A stretch of DNA of 64,000 nucleotides from positions 22,206,443 to 22,270,442 of the forward strand of contig JAVDOI010000004.1 of NCBI GenBank assembly GCA_032191485.1, read 5' to 3'. The DNA is from Leptoclinus maculatus (Eukaryota > Chordata > Actinopteri > Perciformes > Stichaeidae). The number at the start of each line of letters is the position of its first letter. Positions within the stretch are counted from its first letter, which is position 1. The notes beneath the pieces are model-generated. The model worked only from the letters and a program-made list of their open reading frames with translations. It was not told where the DNA came from and made no database searches. The position numbers were made by a program, and so were the translations under genes. Below are positions 47,132 through 64,000 of the stretch, piece by piece.

Positions 47132-48852
47132 TGTGGGGGGGGATTTGGTTTGTTTGATCCTCACCTGGATGGAGGACTCAAGGTAAATCACTGCTCTCTT
47201 AAAACTGTGGATGAATCAAAGTAAAGCTTACAATGAGGGTTGAAATAGAGAACAAACCTTTCACATTATATTTAAGAGTTATCAGGTTTTCATGAGTTGT
47301 GGAAGACAACGCACTGTAATAATAACTTTTTATTTCATGGCAAAGAAAACAGTTCCGGTTTACATTCTCTTGTAAATTCATCTTACTGTTATAAGTTGTA
47401 CGATATAATAATTGTTTCTTCTTCTGATAATAAGAAGGGATTTCTCCAAAGCTTGATTTGAATGAATCCATGAATCCATCTAGTTTTATCCTGCGAACTC
47501 TCAGCTAAATAGATTTTTTTGCAGGAACGTGCTGCTCTATAGTTACTAACAAGTCTCTGATATTATTGAGTATTAAAGTAGTCGTGAGAACTATAAAGCA
47601 GCTGATATTTCATCTGACATATACTGTGAACCCTTTAAAAGGCTGTTTGAACACTACTGCTTTTATTAAAGACCACAGAGATGAGGAACATCATGCACCT
47701 TGTGTTCCAGGACGTGGTGCTGTCGGCGCTCTGACCACTGAGCGGCAGTGTTGTGTAACGTGTGCAGCTCCAGACTCACAGGAGGAAGATGAAGGTTTGT
47801 CTTCTGGGTGGGAAAGAGGAAGAGGAGTCGCCTGCTGTGTTCCAGCAGCATTCACTGTAAAAAGTTGTGTTAACATCAAGAAGGTTCAACGAGCTCATCT
47901 GAGGAAACAAAGAGAACACATTGAGACAAGAATGTTTGTGTGAAGCGTGAATGAAAAACCTGAAACAAGCAGAAATCTGAATTAATAATCACTAATGAGA
48001 GTATTTGTCATTTAAATTCTACAGTAAAGGAAGAATGGGCGACTTGTTTACTGTAAAGACGTACCGGGTCTGTCCTGGAACAAAGACAGAACTATTAGTC
48101 GACTTATCAATTAGTTGATTTCATTGTTTTTCGCACAAAAGCGTGTTCGTACGTTTTTCTTAAAATAAGTAATTCAGCATGAAGAAAATCATAAAACTAC
48201 TAATCGACTAAAGAGATCTTAGTCCAAACGATTGATTATTGACAAATCGACTAAGAGATGATTTTATTATAATTTATATTATTTTAAATTAAAACAGAAA
48301 TTTAAGGATCTAAGTACATATAAATAGTACGTACCTTTATTTATTCATCTATCCTCAGAAAAAACAATGTGCAATATTAGCTGCAAAATATGTTGCCTGT
48401 TGCATTAACCTCTATTTTGTTTTCTTGAGTAAAAAAATTATTCAAAAATATGTAATTTCGTTTTGGCAATAATTCAACTGAACATTCATGCCAATAAAGC
48501 TCATATGAATATCATTTAATTGATGGCTGGACGGACAGATGTCAGGATGTTTGTACCGACTGTACAACAGATTTATTTGACGAGATATTTAATAATGATC
48601 GAGCAACGTAGAAATACAGAATGTAGAACGCATCCGTCTTTGTTCGTCCTACACCTGCCGGCTTCCCATAAGGCATCTGGGCCGTTGACCTCTGACCCCC
48701 AGCTGCAGCTGTGAGCTGGGGACACTTGAGATGCCCTCTGACAATGTATGGAACACACACACACACACACAAACAAACAGAGACACACACCTAATTACAT
48801 TACCTGCAATAATGCAATACACTGAAGGACAGGTGCTCTCATGATCTCAATT

Positions 48853-48856
<4 letters not shown>

Positions 48857-48946
<90 letters not shown>

Positions 48947-48966
48947 AGTGTATGTGTGTGTGTGTT
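48857..48966. repeat. (TG)n microsatellite
   Basis: About 43 uninterrupted TG units, then a short interrupted tail. Confidence 0.98.
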
Positions 48967-49042
48967 TCCTCTTTGTTTCTCCTCTAAACAGTATTACAGG
49001 CCTCCCCATATGTCTGGGATCCCTGTTGTCTCCTGCCTACGC

Positions 49043-49043
<1 letters not shown>

Positions 49044-49084
<41 letters not shown>
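49044..49084. repeat. (TG)n microsatellite
   Basis: About 20 TG units, 80 bp from the previous tract. Confidence 0.97.
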
Positions 49085-49086
<2 letters not shown>

Positions 49087-49229
49087 AATCATGATGTGTT
49101 TGTGTGCAAATAAACATCCTTTGGAAAGCAGAAGGCTGCCGGCTGTGAATGTTTGCTGTTACAACATGAGCCCTGGCTTCTGTGCAATAACCAAAGGGAA
49201 ATCTCTTCTGACATTAAGATAACGCCATC

Positions 49230-49344
<115 letters not shown>

Positions 49345-49799
49345 TGTTAGGCTGGAGAGCACTCGTGGGAATATTGGGAATATGATTACGGACAAGAGGA
49401 CTAGTCAGGAGAGCTCTAAAGCAACGATGATTCGGGTTAAAGTCGATGTTTTTTTAGTTAAACGCGCTGCTGTACAGTCAGAAACGGATCGGTCTGATGA
49501 GGAGAATCACACATCTAGTTTGTGTAAAGCGTGACAGATGTGGCCGTCTGGTTTCAGTCCTCCAGCCCCGGAGAAGCCAACCACGTAATCAGTCCCTCAA
49601 GCCTCCTGCAGAAGGGCCATAAAATGCTAATACGTGATGCCGACCTGCTGCTCATTCAACCTCACAGAATAAAAACCAATCAGAGACGGGAGGGTTTGCT
49701 TCTGATGCAATTATGGCTTTAAGTGGGAGACACTAATGACAAAAACATGATTTTTCATGAGGTTTTTTGGTCTTTTTTTCCTCCATAACTCGTCTTCTG

Positions 49800-50560
49800 T
49801 CAGACTAGAGGAAATAAAACATTTATTTTATACTTTGTCTGTTTACGTCTGTAGATTTCTCCTAAATTCACCAAAAGTTACCATTACATAATGTCTCATT
49901 TACATATTTAAACATAACATTTCATAAAACTTGTAATACAATAAATAATCCTCTTAATGTGAGTAATGAACTGGTGAAGTTTCATGGTGATATCTATGAG
50001 TTCATGTTTTGACCCTATTCACCTGTAGAGTCTTCTAAATGTCTGTAATTGAACTAAACATCTCTTTAAAGGACGTTTTCTCTAAATGAGTTTGTTCTCA
50101 GACTCCGATCCAGAAATCTCCACTTCAGTAGCTCTTACATACACCAAACTTTACACTTTCATTCCTCTCTATGTTCTGAAGGTTAACACAGAGGGGTTTG
50201 TTCACACAGCATTCAGAGACTCATTTATACATTTATTAATAAAAACATGGAGGAAATGGATGTTTTCATGTCTGTTGACAGTATTTTATGATTTATGGAG
50301 TGACACAAAGAGATATCATAAATGTAAAAACCTTTGACTTTAACATGTCAACAACATGAAACAAGAATTTTGAACCTGGCTTTATGTTCTGGAAATGAAA
50401 AGAAATGAGCACATATTTAATAGGAAAATGCCTCATTTTCATATTTAAACATTAAGATTCAGAAATCTTGTAATACAAAAAACAAGTGTCAAAATGTCAG
50501 TAATGAACAACGATAGTTTAATGGTGATATCTATCAGGTCATTTATTAACCTTATTCACC
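49800..50560 (+). repeat. Dispersed repeat family 2, longest copy
   Basis: Contains both the CTGTTTACGTCTGTAGATTT part seen at 15435 and the core with the MSLFSDSDPEIS frame (50086) seen inverted at 19495-20125. It therefore links the fragments into one family. Confidence 0.85.
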
Positions 50561-50930
50561 TGAAGGCTCAGCTGAGATCAGATAAGAATCTACTGTCACT
50601 GTTTGTAAGTTTGTCATCTAACAGACGTGACATCGTCACCGACACCGCTGGCTTCCTCACGTCTGTGTGTGTGTGTGTGTGTGGGTGAGGTGACTGTTAT
50701 CAGTCAGCAGCACAAAGAGCTATTCAGAACCCAGAGAGACGCAACAAAGGGACAATTTACTGCAACAAAGACGCCTCCGTCCTGGAGGCCGCGCCGTGTG
50801 CACATCTGAACAAAAAGCCTCCCGTGAGCTGACATTAAAACTGCAGACTGACATGCAAAATCAAGACCTCAGGTGGAACAAAACCCTGGTGTCCACAAGC
50901 ACTGGTAAAAAAACAAAACAGTGACAAAGA

Positions 50931-52483
50931 TAAAGGGTCAGTTCACCCAAATTACGAAATCAAATACTTTTCTCTCATTTATCTGGAGTGATATCTATGA
51001 AAGCAGATCGATTTGGTTGTTCTTGTCCAGATTTGGAGACAAATTACAATTACAAATTAAAAAAAAGTTTTCCTTTTTTTCAACGACACAAAGTAGTCCC
51101 TGTTTACAGCGATGTCTCCCATCATCAGAGTGAACTTATTCTGCGTTATAAGTTTAAGTTTACTACGTCATTGTAATGAGGTGTCACAAATCTGATGACT
51201 TTAAACTCGACAAAATAACAAAAATAATAAAACATTTGCAACTCGACTTTGAGCCTTTTGATTTTTAAATACTTGATACGAAAAGATTTAAAAAGTACGT
51301 TATTCAAAAAGTGTGCCAGAAATCAATTAATTTTATATTAACGCTATTTATTCACAGCAAGTCAAAAATTGTTTTCTTTTTATGATTAAGTTCAGTCGCA
51401 CTTGTTTTAACAGACTTGCTCAAATACAAATTTTGAAAAGCATTCATAGTTTTTGTAAACTAAATATATAAATTTTTTCTGTTATAAAAATGGCATTTGG
51501 TGACTTATTTAGGACTCGAAATTCAAAGTTTACGACTTGAGTGAAAAGACATTTTATTGAGTTTCCTTTTAGTAAAACGCACAGAGTGAACGTCAACGTA
51601 TCCTCAAACATCAGTATGTGTGATGTCTCACGAAAACGTTACTCCTTATTTTTCGCGCGTTTTCCTACTGAAGTCCAGCAACACGTGTCAGTTTCCTTTC
51701 GTTACATGCATACGGCCTTTACATGCACCCGTCTCCACAGGAAACAACTTGGTTAGGTTGAGGAAACAGATCTGTTGTTTGGGTTAAAATAACTACGAAA
51801 GCGATGTGACTTAAGAACGGCAGTGACGTGACGAATAAGTCATCATCGAACAGTTTGACCCGTCCACCTTTATGATGTCTTCATACTTCCTGCTTCATGA
51901 TTGCGTGGATAACATACGATTTGCTTGCTCATATCAACAAATTACAGTTCATTCATTTTTCATGGGTAAAGCTACGGACGCTGTATGAGAACAGCCCACT
52001 CTGGTAAACAGTTACGCAGTTTTTAATTCCAGGGCTTTAATTTTGAAAGGTTTAGAACAGAAGGAGTGGATCTGGTCTGGTAATAAAGTTTGCCATCTTG
52101 TTTTCGGACTACAGAGCCTCTGTGTTGTTGTACACTATAATGTATGTTTTCAATACGTCTGTTCCTCAAACGCGATTGGTTGATGCCTTTATTCCCAACG
52201 CAAAAGATCAGAAACATCTCTCTCGTTCGGAAAAAGAATTACGCCACTTTTTCGCTGCGTAATATTCACGTTCTGTGTTAAAGTATTTTTAAAACCGATT
52301 AAAACAATATATTGTAAAGTCCTTTACTTGTAACTTGCAAAACTATGGTTTTGTTCGTCCTACTTCATTGTACTGAAACTCAGAGACAGATGTCTAAAAA
52401 CCTGGAGGACTTCAAACTAAATGACCTGCACCACCATAAATAGATCAGAACATTGTTTGTTTTTTTGGTGAACTGGCCCTTTA
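50931..52483. mobile_element. TIR element of about 1.55 kb, probably with nested insertions
   Basis: Left end TAAAGGGTCAGTTCACCC and inverted right end TTAAAGGGCCAGTTCACC. The first 250 and last 190 bp resemble a common fish MITE ('GTCAGTTCACCCAAATTAC'). The middle includes sequence with GGTTAGGTTGAGGAAACAG at about 51750 that looks like a separate insertion. No transposase frame. Confidence 0.65.
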
Positions 52484-53083
52484 AAAATAAGGAAGTGTTG
52501 ACTCTGCCAATCTGATGTCATCACCACCGTTTGAATCTCGGGGGTTTCCACTGAGAAAACTAAGTGGATCGGCATCTGACGACATCTCTGAAACTGCAGG
52601 AACGCACACTTCCTGTATGCTGCGATGGGATTAAAAGAGATGGAACACACCCCATTAATCCAGAAGGGAGTCGTCCCAGTCGAACAGGATGAGCTGATCA
52701 ATGCTGTGCACCCAACCCCGTCAAACACACAGAGACACAGAGACACAGAGACACAGAGCTCTGAGTCAAACAGAGCAATCAGCCGCACAAAAGACACATG
52801 CATTACCTGTTGCTATGACCACTCAGCTGCAGTGTGACAGCCAGCCACTCCAAACACAGCGACATGTGATATCGGCGAGCGGGCCAGGTGCTTCCTAATG
52901 TGACCAACAGCAGCACATGTAATCGGTGACCTGCTTCAAAATAAGGTTTTATTTCTCACACTGATACGTCAATATGTACGATCAGATGATATGTTCATGT
53001 AGGGGAGACAGACAGGCCTTCACCGCTGAAATACCACCTAATAACCTCATGATAGCGCCACAGCTAGGGTTATTATTCATTTC

Positions 53084-53150
53084 TAGGGCTGTATCAATAT
53101 ACGTATTTGTATTAAACCGTTCGGTACGAGGCTTAAAAAACCGAACAATA
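53084..53150 (+). mobile_element. hAT-like terminus, diverged
   Basis: CTAGGGCTGTATCAATATAC followed by AAACCGTTCGGTACGAGGC, related to 943-1035 in the opposite orientation. Confidence 0.5.
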
Positions 53151-54399
53151 CGTTTGAATAATACTAGTGCATTTGGAAAATGCAGAAGCTTAAATTGTAG
53201 GAAATATAATGTTTTCTGTGCTCACTAGAAGACAACGGGATGTGTGACCTCTGAACCGGAACAAAAAAAAAAACAGCTGATGCTCCACAAGTCTTCTGAG
53301 AGGCTAACTATCTTCACGGGAAAACAACAGCAGCAACAAGCATTCTGCTACACAATCAAGGGCCATTCAGATATTAGATGTAAAAAAACAAACCAGTTGA
53401 CTGCTGATCACATCCTCCTTTCTTTGTTGACAAAGAGTTTCATCCCACAGTTAAATCCCAATTCACAAATCCGTTTCTCCTCCAATTTCAGTCATTGACT
53501 GTTAAAAAACAAAGCTAGGTAAAAAAATAAAAATCTACACCAAGCAAAATGCAAAAAATGTCATAATTTCTTCCATATCTTTCAATTTGAACTCTCACTA
53601 CTCAGACTAAGCCGCTGCTGTAAGTTTCGTTTCACAATAGTCACGTGCTCGCCCACTGAAACTGAGCTGCACGTAATGCTGACGTACTTGTAGGCCAGCT
53701 AGCAGGCTCTGACATGTCAAAGAATACGCCCAACATGTCAAACTAAAGATCTGATTGGTTGAACACTATGACAATCAACAATATCGTCCCCATTCACTTA
53801 AACTGCACATGGATTCACTTGTGAGTCTGCAGGCCTCGGGCCTCTCTTCTTACCTAGAGACACAGAGGTGAAATCTGATTGGATAAAAGCTCTACTTAAA
53901 ACAAGCTGCACTGGAAGCAGAGCAACTGAGGAAGACAGTAGCTGTGCAATGAGAAAATATTTATAATAATTTTATAAATTATAATACATGTAGTGTATTT
54001 AAGAACAATTATTAAATTATAAAATAGATATAACTTTGTGATTCTGTTTAGGCCAGCAGAGAAGGCTTTGCAGGCCCTGACGGCCCGCCACTGAAGTATT
54101 TCACCATCTTTTTCTAAACCTAACTAAGTATTTAATTTTATCTTTTTCCTCTCACAAAAACAGAATGTACGCTAGCCTTTCATGTTAGATTCAATTATTG
54201 ACTTAATCTACAACTATCAGAACAATACAAACAGTCAGGCTCCCTCATGTGGCTCAACGGTGAACTGCAGATATAAATGTTAAAGTTACTGTGAGGAACT
54301 TTCATGTAGTGTTGGTTCTGTTGGTCCCTGTGGACTAAAGTGGTAGTGTCTCTGAGCACCAGACTCTCTTTAGAAAACCTCTCATTTTACTGCAGCAGG

Positions 54400-54810
54400 G
54401 TCTGACAGTCTGACCCTCTCAGTCCTGGTTCTGGTTCTCCCGTGCCTCCCTTCCCTCCAGCGGGTCCAGCAACACGTCCTGGGTCTCCAGCAGCGTGGTG
54501 TCGGTGTTGACTCCCAGAGAGGAGAAGCTCTGCTCCTGGAGGAGGAGAAGGAGGAGGAGGAGGAGGAGGAGGAGACGCTGCTGCTGCCGGGAGCTGAGCT
54601 CTCCTCCTCCCTCCGGAGCTCCGACTGCAGGTCCAAGGCTACGGGTGAAGCCGGATCTGGGTCTGTCCACGGTGGACCGGTCTCTGCTGGAGGATCTGGG
54701 TCTGTCCACGGTGGACCGGTCTCTGCTGGAGTCTGAGCTGAAGGAGGTTCTGGTGAACCTGCATGATTTCATCAGATTTCACCAGAATCTGACCCGGTGG
54801 CTCCGATGAC
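54400..54810. other. Coding-like block of unknown identity
   Basis: Long open frames on both strands with ordinary-looking composition. On plus, one frame ends SELKEVLVNLHDFIRFHQNL-TRWLR-stop (54809). On minus, one ends FSSLGVNTDTTLLETQDVLL then LDPLEGREARENQNQD-stop (54419). A (GAG)n run and two 39-bp tandem units (DLGLSTVDRSLLE on plus) lie inside. I do not recognise a family. It could be a decayed exon of a lost gene or GC-rich repeat DNA. Confidence 0.3.
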
Positions 54811-54967
54811 GAGCATTAAGAATAACTCTATATAAATAGACCATCTTCTCTCTGATGGTCTCTTTACTTCTGCAAAAAAGAGAACAAATGTGCAGAACTA
54901 TGCTCAAGTTAGAATTGATGTGTCACAGTCTGTATGTGGCCGGGACAGCTGGGAGTCAGAGAATGGA

Positions 54968-54982
54968 CCCCCCCCCCCCCCC
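54968..54982. repeat. C15 homopolymer
   Basis: Uninterrupted C run. Confidence 0.93.
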
Positions 54983-55264
54983 TCTCCTTAACACCACCCC
55001 CGCCTCTACCCCACCCACACAGGCTGACCCCCTCCCCCAGCCCAGCAGCATCAGACACCAGCAGCTGGCAGACTGCCCCATTTAACTCCCTGCAGCACTT
55101 ACCAGGCCTGGCTAATCACTGGTGCTCAGCACCATCCGTGGCGACCACACCTGCCCCCTCGCTGGTGGAACTGTCCCATCTGGGACCTTGTGATGGGGAA
55201 TTTCAGGGAGGGTGGTAGTGGGGGCAGGGGGGGGGGGTGTCTTCTTACTTCCCAAAACCGCTCA

Positions 55265-55300
55265 AAGTGATTGGAGTCAATGATTTGACTCCAATCACTT
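55265..55300. other. Perfect 16-bp hairpin
   Basis: AAGTGATTGGAGTCAA at 55265-55280, loop TGAT, then the exact reverse complement at 55285-55300. Confidence 0.95.
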
Positions 55301-55354
55301 GATTTTCCTGAGGTTCACCTTGTGTTTGGGAATTTATCGACAAAACGTTTAACA

Positions 55355-55992
55355 CAGTCTCACGGCAGTTTGTGAAAAAGTCACAAAAAACAATCGATTG
55401 GTTTCCTGTACAGGGACGAGATTCCGTTAAAAATTAAAGTTAGGTGTAGGCAACAAAACCAACAGTTAGGTTTAAGCAACAAAACCAACAGTTAGGTTTA
55501 GACAACAACACCAACAGTTAGGTTTAGACAACAACACCAACAGTTAGGTTTAGACAACAACACCAACAGTTAGGTTTAGACAACAAAACCAACAGTTAGG
55601 TTTAGACAACAAAACCAACAGTTAGGTTTAGACAACAACACCAACAGTTAGGTTTAGACAACAAAACCAACAGTTAGGTTTAGGGAAACTGTCATGAACA
55701 ATTTGGAAAACCACTCCCATAAAACAACAACGTGGTGTTGAACCGGTCTTCCAGTTGAAAGTCCTGTCTGTTGGACTCGTCCACTTCCCCTCCCGCCCAC
55801 CAATACTCGTCTTTTTAGATAATATAAAGTACGTCACTCGCTCTGTATGTTGCTTAGTCACATGGATGAATTTAATTATTTTGTCCTCCACGAATAAGGC
55901 TCCTCATTGACTTTCCATTGGCATTATTTTTGTTCTGAGCGACACAAAAAAAAACAACAGACAATTCATGTCCCTGTACACAGAACCAATAG
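55355..55992. mobile_element. Non-autonomous TIR element (copy B) with internal minisatellite
   Basis: Left terminus CAGTCTCACGGCAGTTTGTG. The right arm, read inverted, gives CTATTGGTT..TACAGGGACATGAATTG, matching the left arm's ATTGGTTTCCTGTACAGGGAC. The outermost 30 bp of the right end are missing. Same family as 23824-24744. Confidence 0.8.
55440..55690. repeat. 26-bp minisatellite (core CAACAGTTAGGTTTAGACAA)
   Basis: About ten copies with AACAACACC and AACAAAACC variants; the unit is 3 bp longer than in the copy at 24012. Confidence 0.96.
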
Positions 55993-56624
55993 CTGAACGT
56001 TTTGTACTTGCAGGAACTACTTTGTAGCACTGTAACAATGTATGTGCTCCAAACCCCTTCCTGTGACTCCCAGCAGTCCCAACAACACTTTATAACAGTT
56101 AGTCTTCCCTGAGCTTTGAGGGATACTATGAAACCGTGATCCGGTGCTTCTGGCTGAAATTAAAACATTTTATAGGTGACACTGCAGAGGCGGAGAGCTG
56201 CGTGTGGCTGTAAAGCCCTCGTCATTAGCGGAGACCAGATGGTAAATTGACCATGCACATTGCTCTGCTACTCGGTATCTGTCCTCCTCATTAGAAAGCA
56301 CATTCACACACAAACAGAGAGAGAGAGAGAGAGAGAGGCTGCGATGATTTATTCAGCTCCAATCATGAGAAAGAAAAAATGATCCCTGTCTGTTCATGTT
56401 ATACAACAAATAATCCCGTCTGTTCAGCACCAAAAAGGATCTCTCACGAGAAAACACAACAACTGCAGCTTTGAATCTCTTTTTGTTCAAACAAGAAAAA
56501 GGAAACTGAGGTGTGACTCCTTTGCATCTGATACTGGTTTTGTAATTGAGAGTGAAAGTCATCTACTGAGGGGAGAGTTTGCTTTAATGCTCTTTAGTCC
56601 TCAAACACATATGAGCATAGTCAG

Positions 56625-56628
<4 letters not shown>

Positions 56629-56685
<57 letters not shown>

Positions 56686-56686
56686 A
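56629..56686. repeat. (TC)n(AC)n microsatellite
   Basis: About 16 TC then 12 CA units. A (TG)nG13 run follows at 56727-56758. Confidence 0.96.
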
Positions 56687-57459
56687 GTCTGCAAATGTGT
56701 CAGTAGCCATCCAATGCTGCTGGTGGTGTGTGTGTGTGTGTGTGTGGGGGGGGGGGGGCACTTATGAGGCAGATCATATGGTAAGGTTGCTTGTCAGCGT
56801 TGAGTTCAGAACAGCGGATGATGATCCATCTCATGTTGACACGCGCTGACATAGAAAACTATATTTAGCTGCTTGGCGTCAGTGCGTAAAGTGACGTTGG
56901 CGCGGACGCCAATGCCAATGGACTGAATGCTGATGGAAGCGAACCGGTGATGAAGTGATTATGAAAACATTTCTTTCTTTGTCCTTCCAAAAGTCCATGA
57001 ATGACATGAGTTATAAATGTTCATTCCAACCAAAAGTCAGATTTATGTTGCTTTCTTTATGTTTTCTTTTTGATTTTTTTCTTGTTTGTTTACTTTTGTT
57101 AGTTTGTAGCGTTAGATGTTTATTGAGATCACAACTTGTCCTTTGTTGTTTTTGTTTTTTTGTGCACAAGCACAATGTGAATTATTTTTTAAGATGGCTG
57201 AGATAAAAATCAAAGAAGTGCTTTTGGACATGCCACGTCAGTACTTTCAAAATAAAATGAAAGACTTAATGAATTAATTACTTTTAGGCGACACAATAGC
57301 ACGTGATATTATAGTACAAGTACACGACTACCCTCATCACTGAGAACCAGACTGACTCTAGTTCAGCCTCCACAGAGACGTGAGTGACGTGTCCTGCTGT
57401 TTTTAGGTGTAGATACTGCACTTTATGAATAATGAAACAAAACAAAAAAATGACGTAAA

Positions 57460-57969
57460 CAATGCGGTCCTCTTTGCAGCTCGGGCTTCGAGGCTGGAGG
57501 CGGGCGCGCCGGGGCGTGACGCGGCCGTGACGTAGATGCAGCCGGGGATCTTTTTAATCCTCTGCCGCAGCAGCCGCAGCCGGTAACCAGAGGAGGGGGA
57601 GCACGGTCGGACGGGAATGGACCGCACAGGCTCGGGCTAGTCTGCACTGAAGGCCGAAATATATCTCACGGTAATATCAGCAAGGGAAACGGAGAGGACT
57701 GTTCGCGAAGGCCAGACCCCCTCCTCCTCCTCCTGCTCCTCCTGCTCCTCCTGCTCTCTGTCTGCAGCCTGTCCACGGTCCACAGATGAAACGGACCTCG
57801 TTTAGAAACACTGTTTGAAATATATATCTTCAAACGCATGTGTAGGACTCGTTTAAAAGCCGATCTCTAGCCGGCTGACGGATACTTCACGCCTCGTCCC
57901 CGGTTCGCCCTTCAGCGACGTCGCCGCGCGTCCCCGCTGTTCCCGTCAGCTGCTGCGCATCAGCAAAAC
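57460..57969 (+). promoter_or_regulatory. cpeb2 CpG-rich promoter and 5' UTR region
   Basis: GC- and CpG-rich block immediately upstream of the cpeb2 start. An in-frame TAG at 57868-57870 with no ATG between it and 57970 supports 57970 as the first in-frame start. The transcription start is not fixed. Confidence 0.6.

Positions 57970-64000
<6,031 letters not shown>

Overview
This is vertebrate nuclear DNA, almost certainly from a ray-finned (percomorph-type) teleost fish. Genes are split by GT-AG introns, the proteins are vertebrate families, and the non-coding DNA is packed with long (CA/TG)n microsatellites and fish-type dispersed repeats. There is no bacterial, phage or CRISPR content. All assignments come from reading translations and splice sites by eye; no database search was possible.

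Three protein-coding genes are visible. (1) prdm5, minus strand, 5' part only: twelve coding exons from the start codon at 17853 down to exon 12 at 4498, encoding the PR/SET-like domain and the first eleven zinc fingers. The rest of the finger array lies off the left edge. Exon 12 carries an apparent 10-base deletion that breaks the frame. (2) ndnf, minus strand, complete: three coding exons between 33103 and 29317 give a 574-residue secreted protein. The start codon sits one base inside its exon, so a non-coding first exon must lie upstream; a good donor at 39253 is the best candidate. (3) cpeb2, plus strand, 5' part only: exon 1 (start codon 57970) and exon 2 (60836-61108) give 381 residues of the disordered N-terminal half. 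The RNA-binding domains lie off the right edge.

Layout: 1-17.86 kb prdm5 and its introns; 17.9-29.3 kb intergenic and repeat-rich; 29.3-39.3 kb ndnf with a 6 kb first intron full of G/C homopolymers; 39.3-57.5 kb intergenic between the divergent ndnf and cpeb2 promoters; 57.5-64 kb cpeb2 5' end. The prdm5-ndnf order and co-orientation match the human 4q27 arrangement; cpeb2 as the next neighbour does not match human. The three genes have unrelated roles (nuclear transcription factor, secreted neurotrophic factor, cytoplasmic translation regulator), and nothing suggests that they work together.

I found no new multi-gene system. The most interesting items are local: the frame break in prdm5 exon 12; a (UG)n tract next to the 3' splice site of prdm5 exon 5; a duplicated block of about 200 bp either side of the putative ndnf first exon; a terminal-inverted-repeat element that has expanded an internal minisatellite independently in two copies; a 342-nt pure pyrimidine tract; a 232-bp alternating purine-pyrimidine tract in cpeb2; and a perfect 16-bp hairpin.
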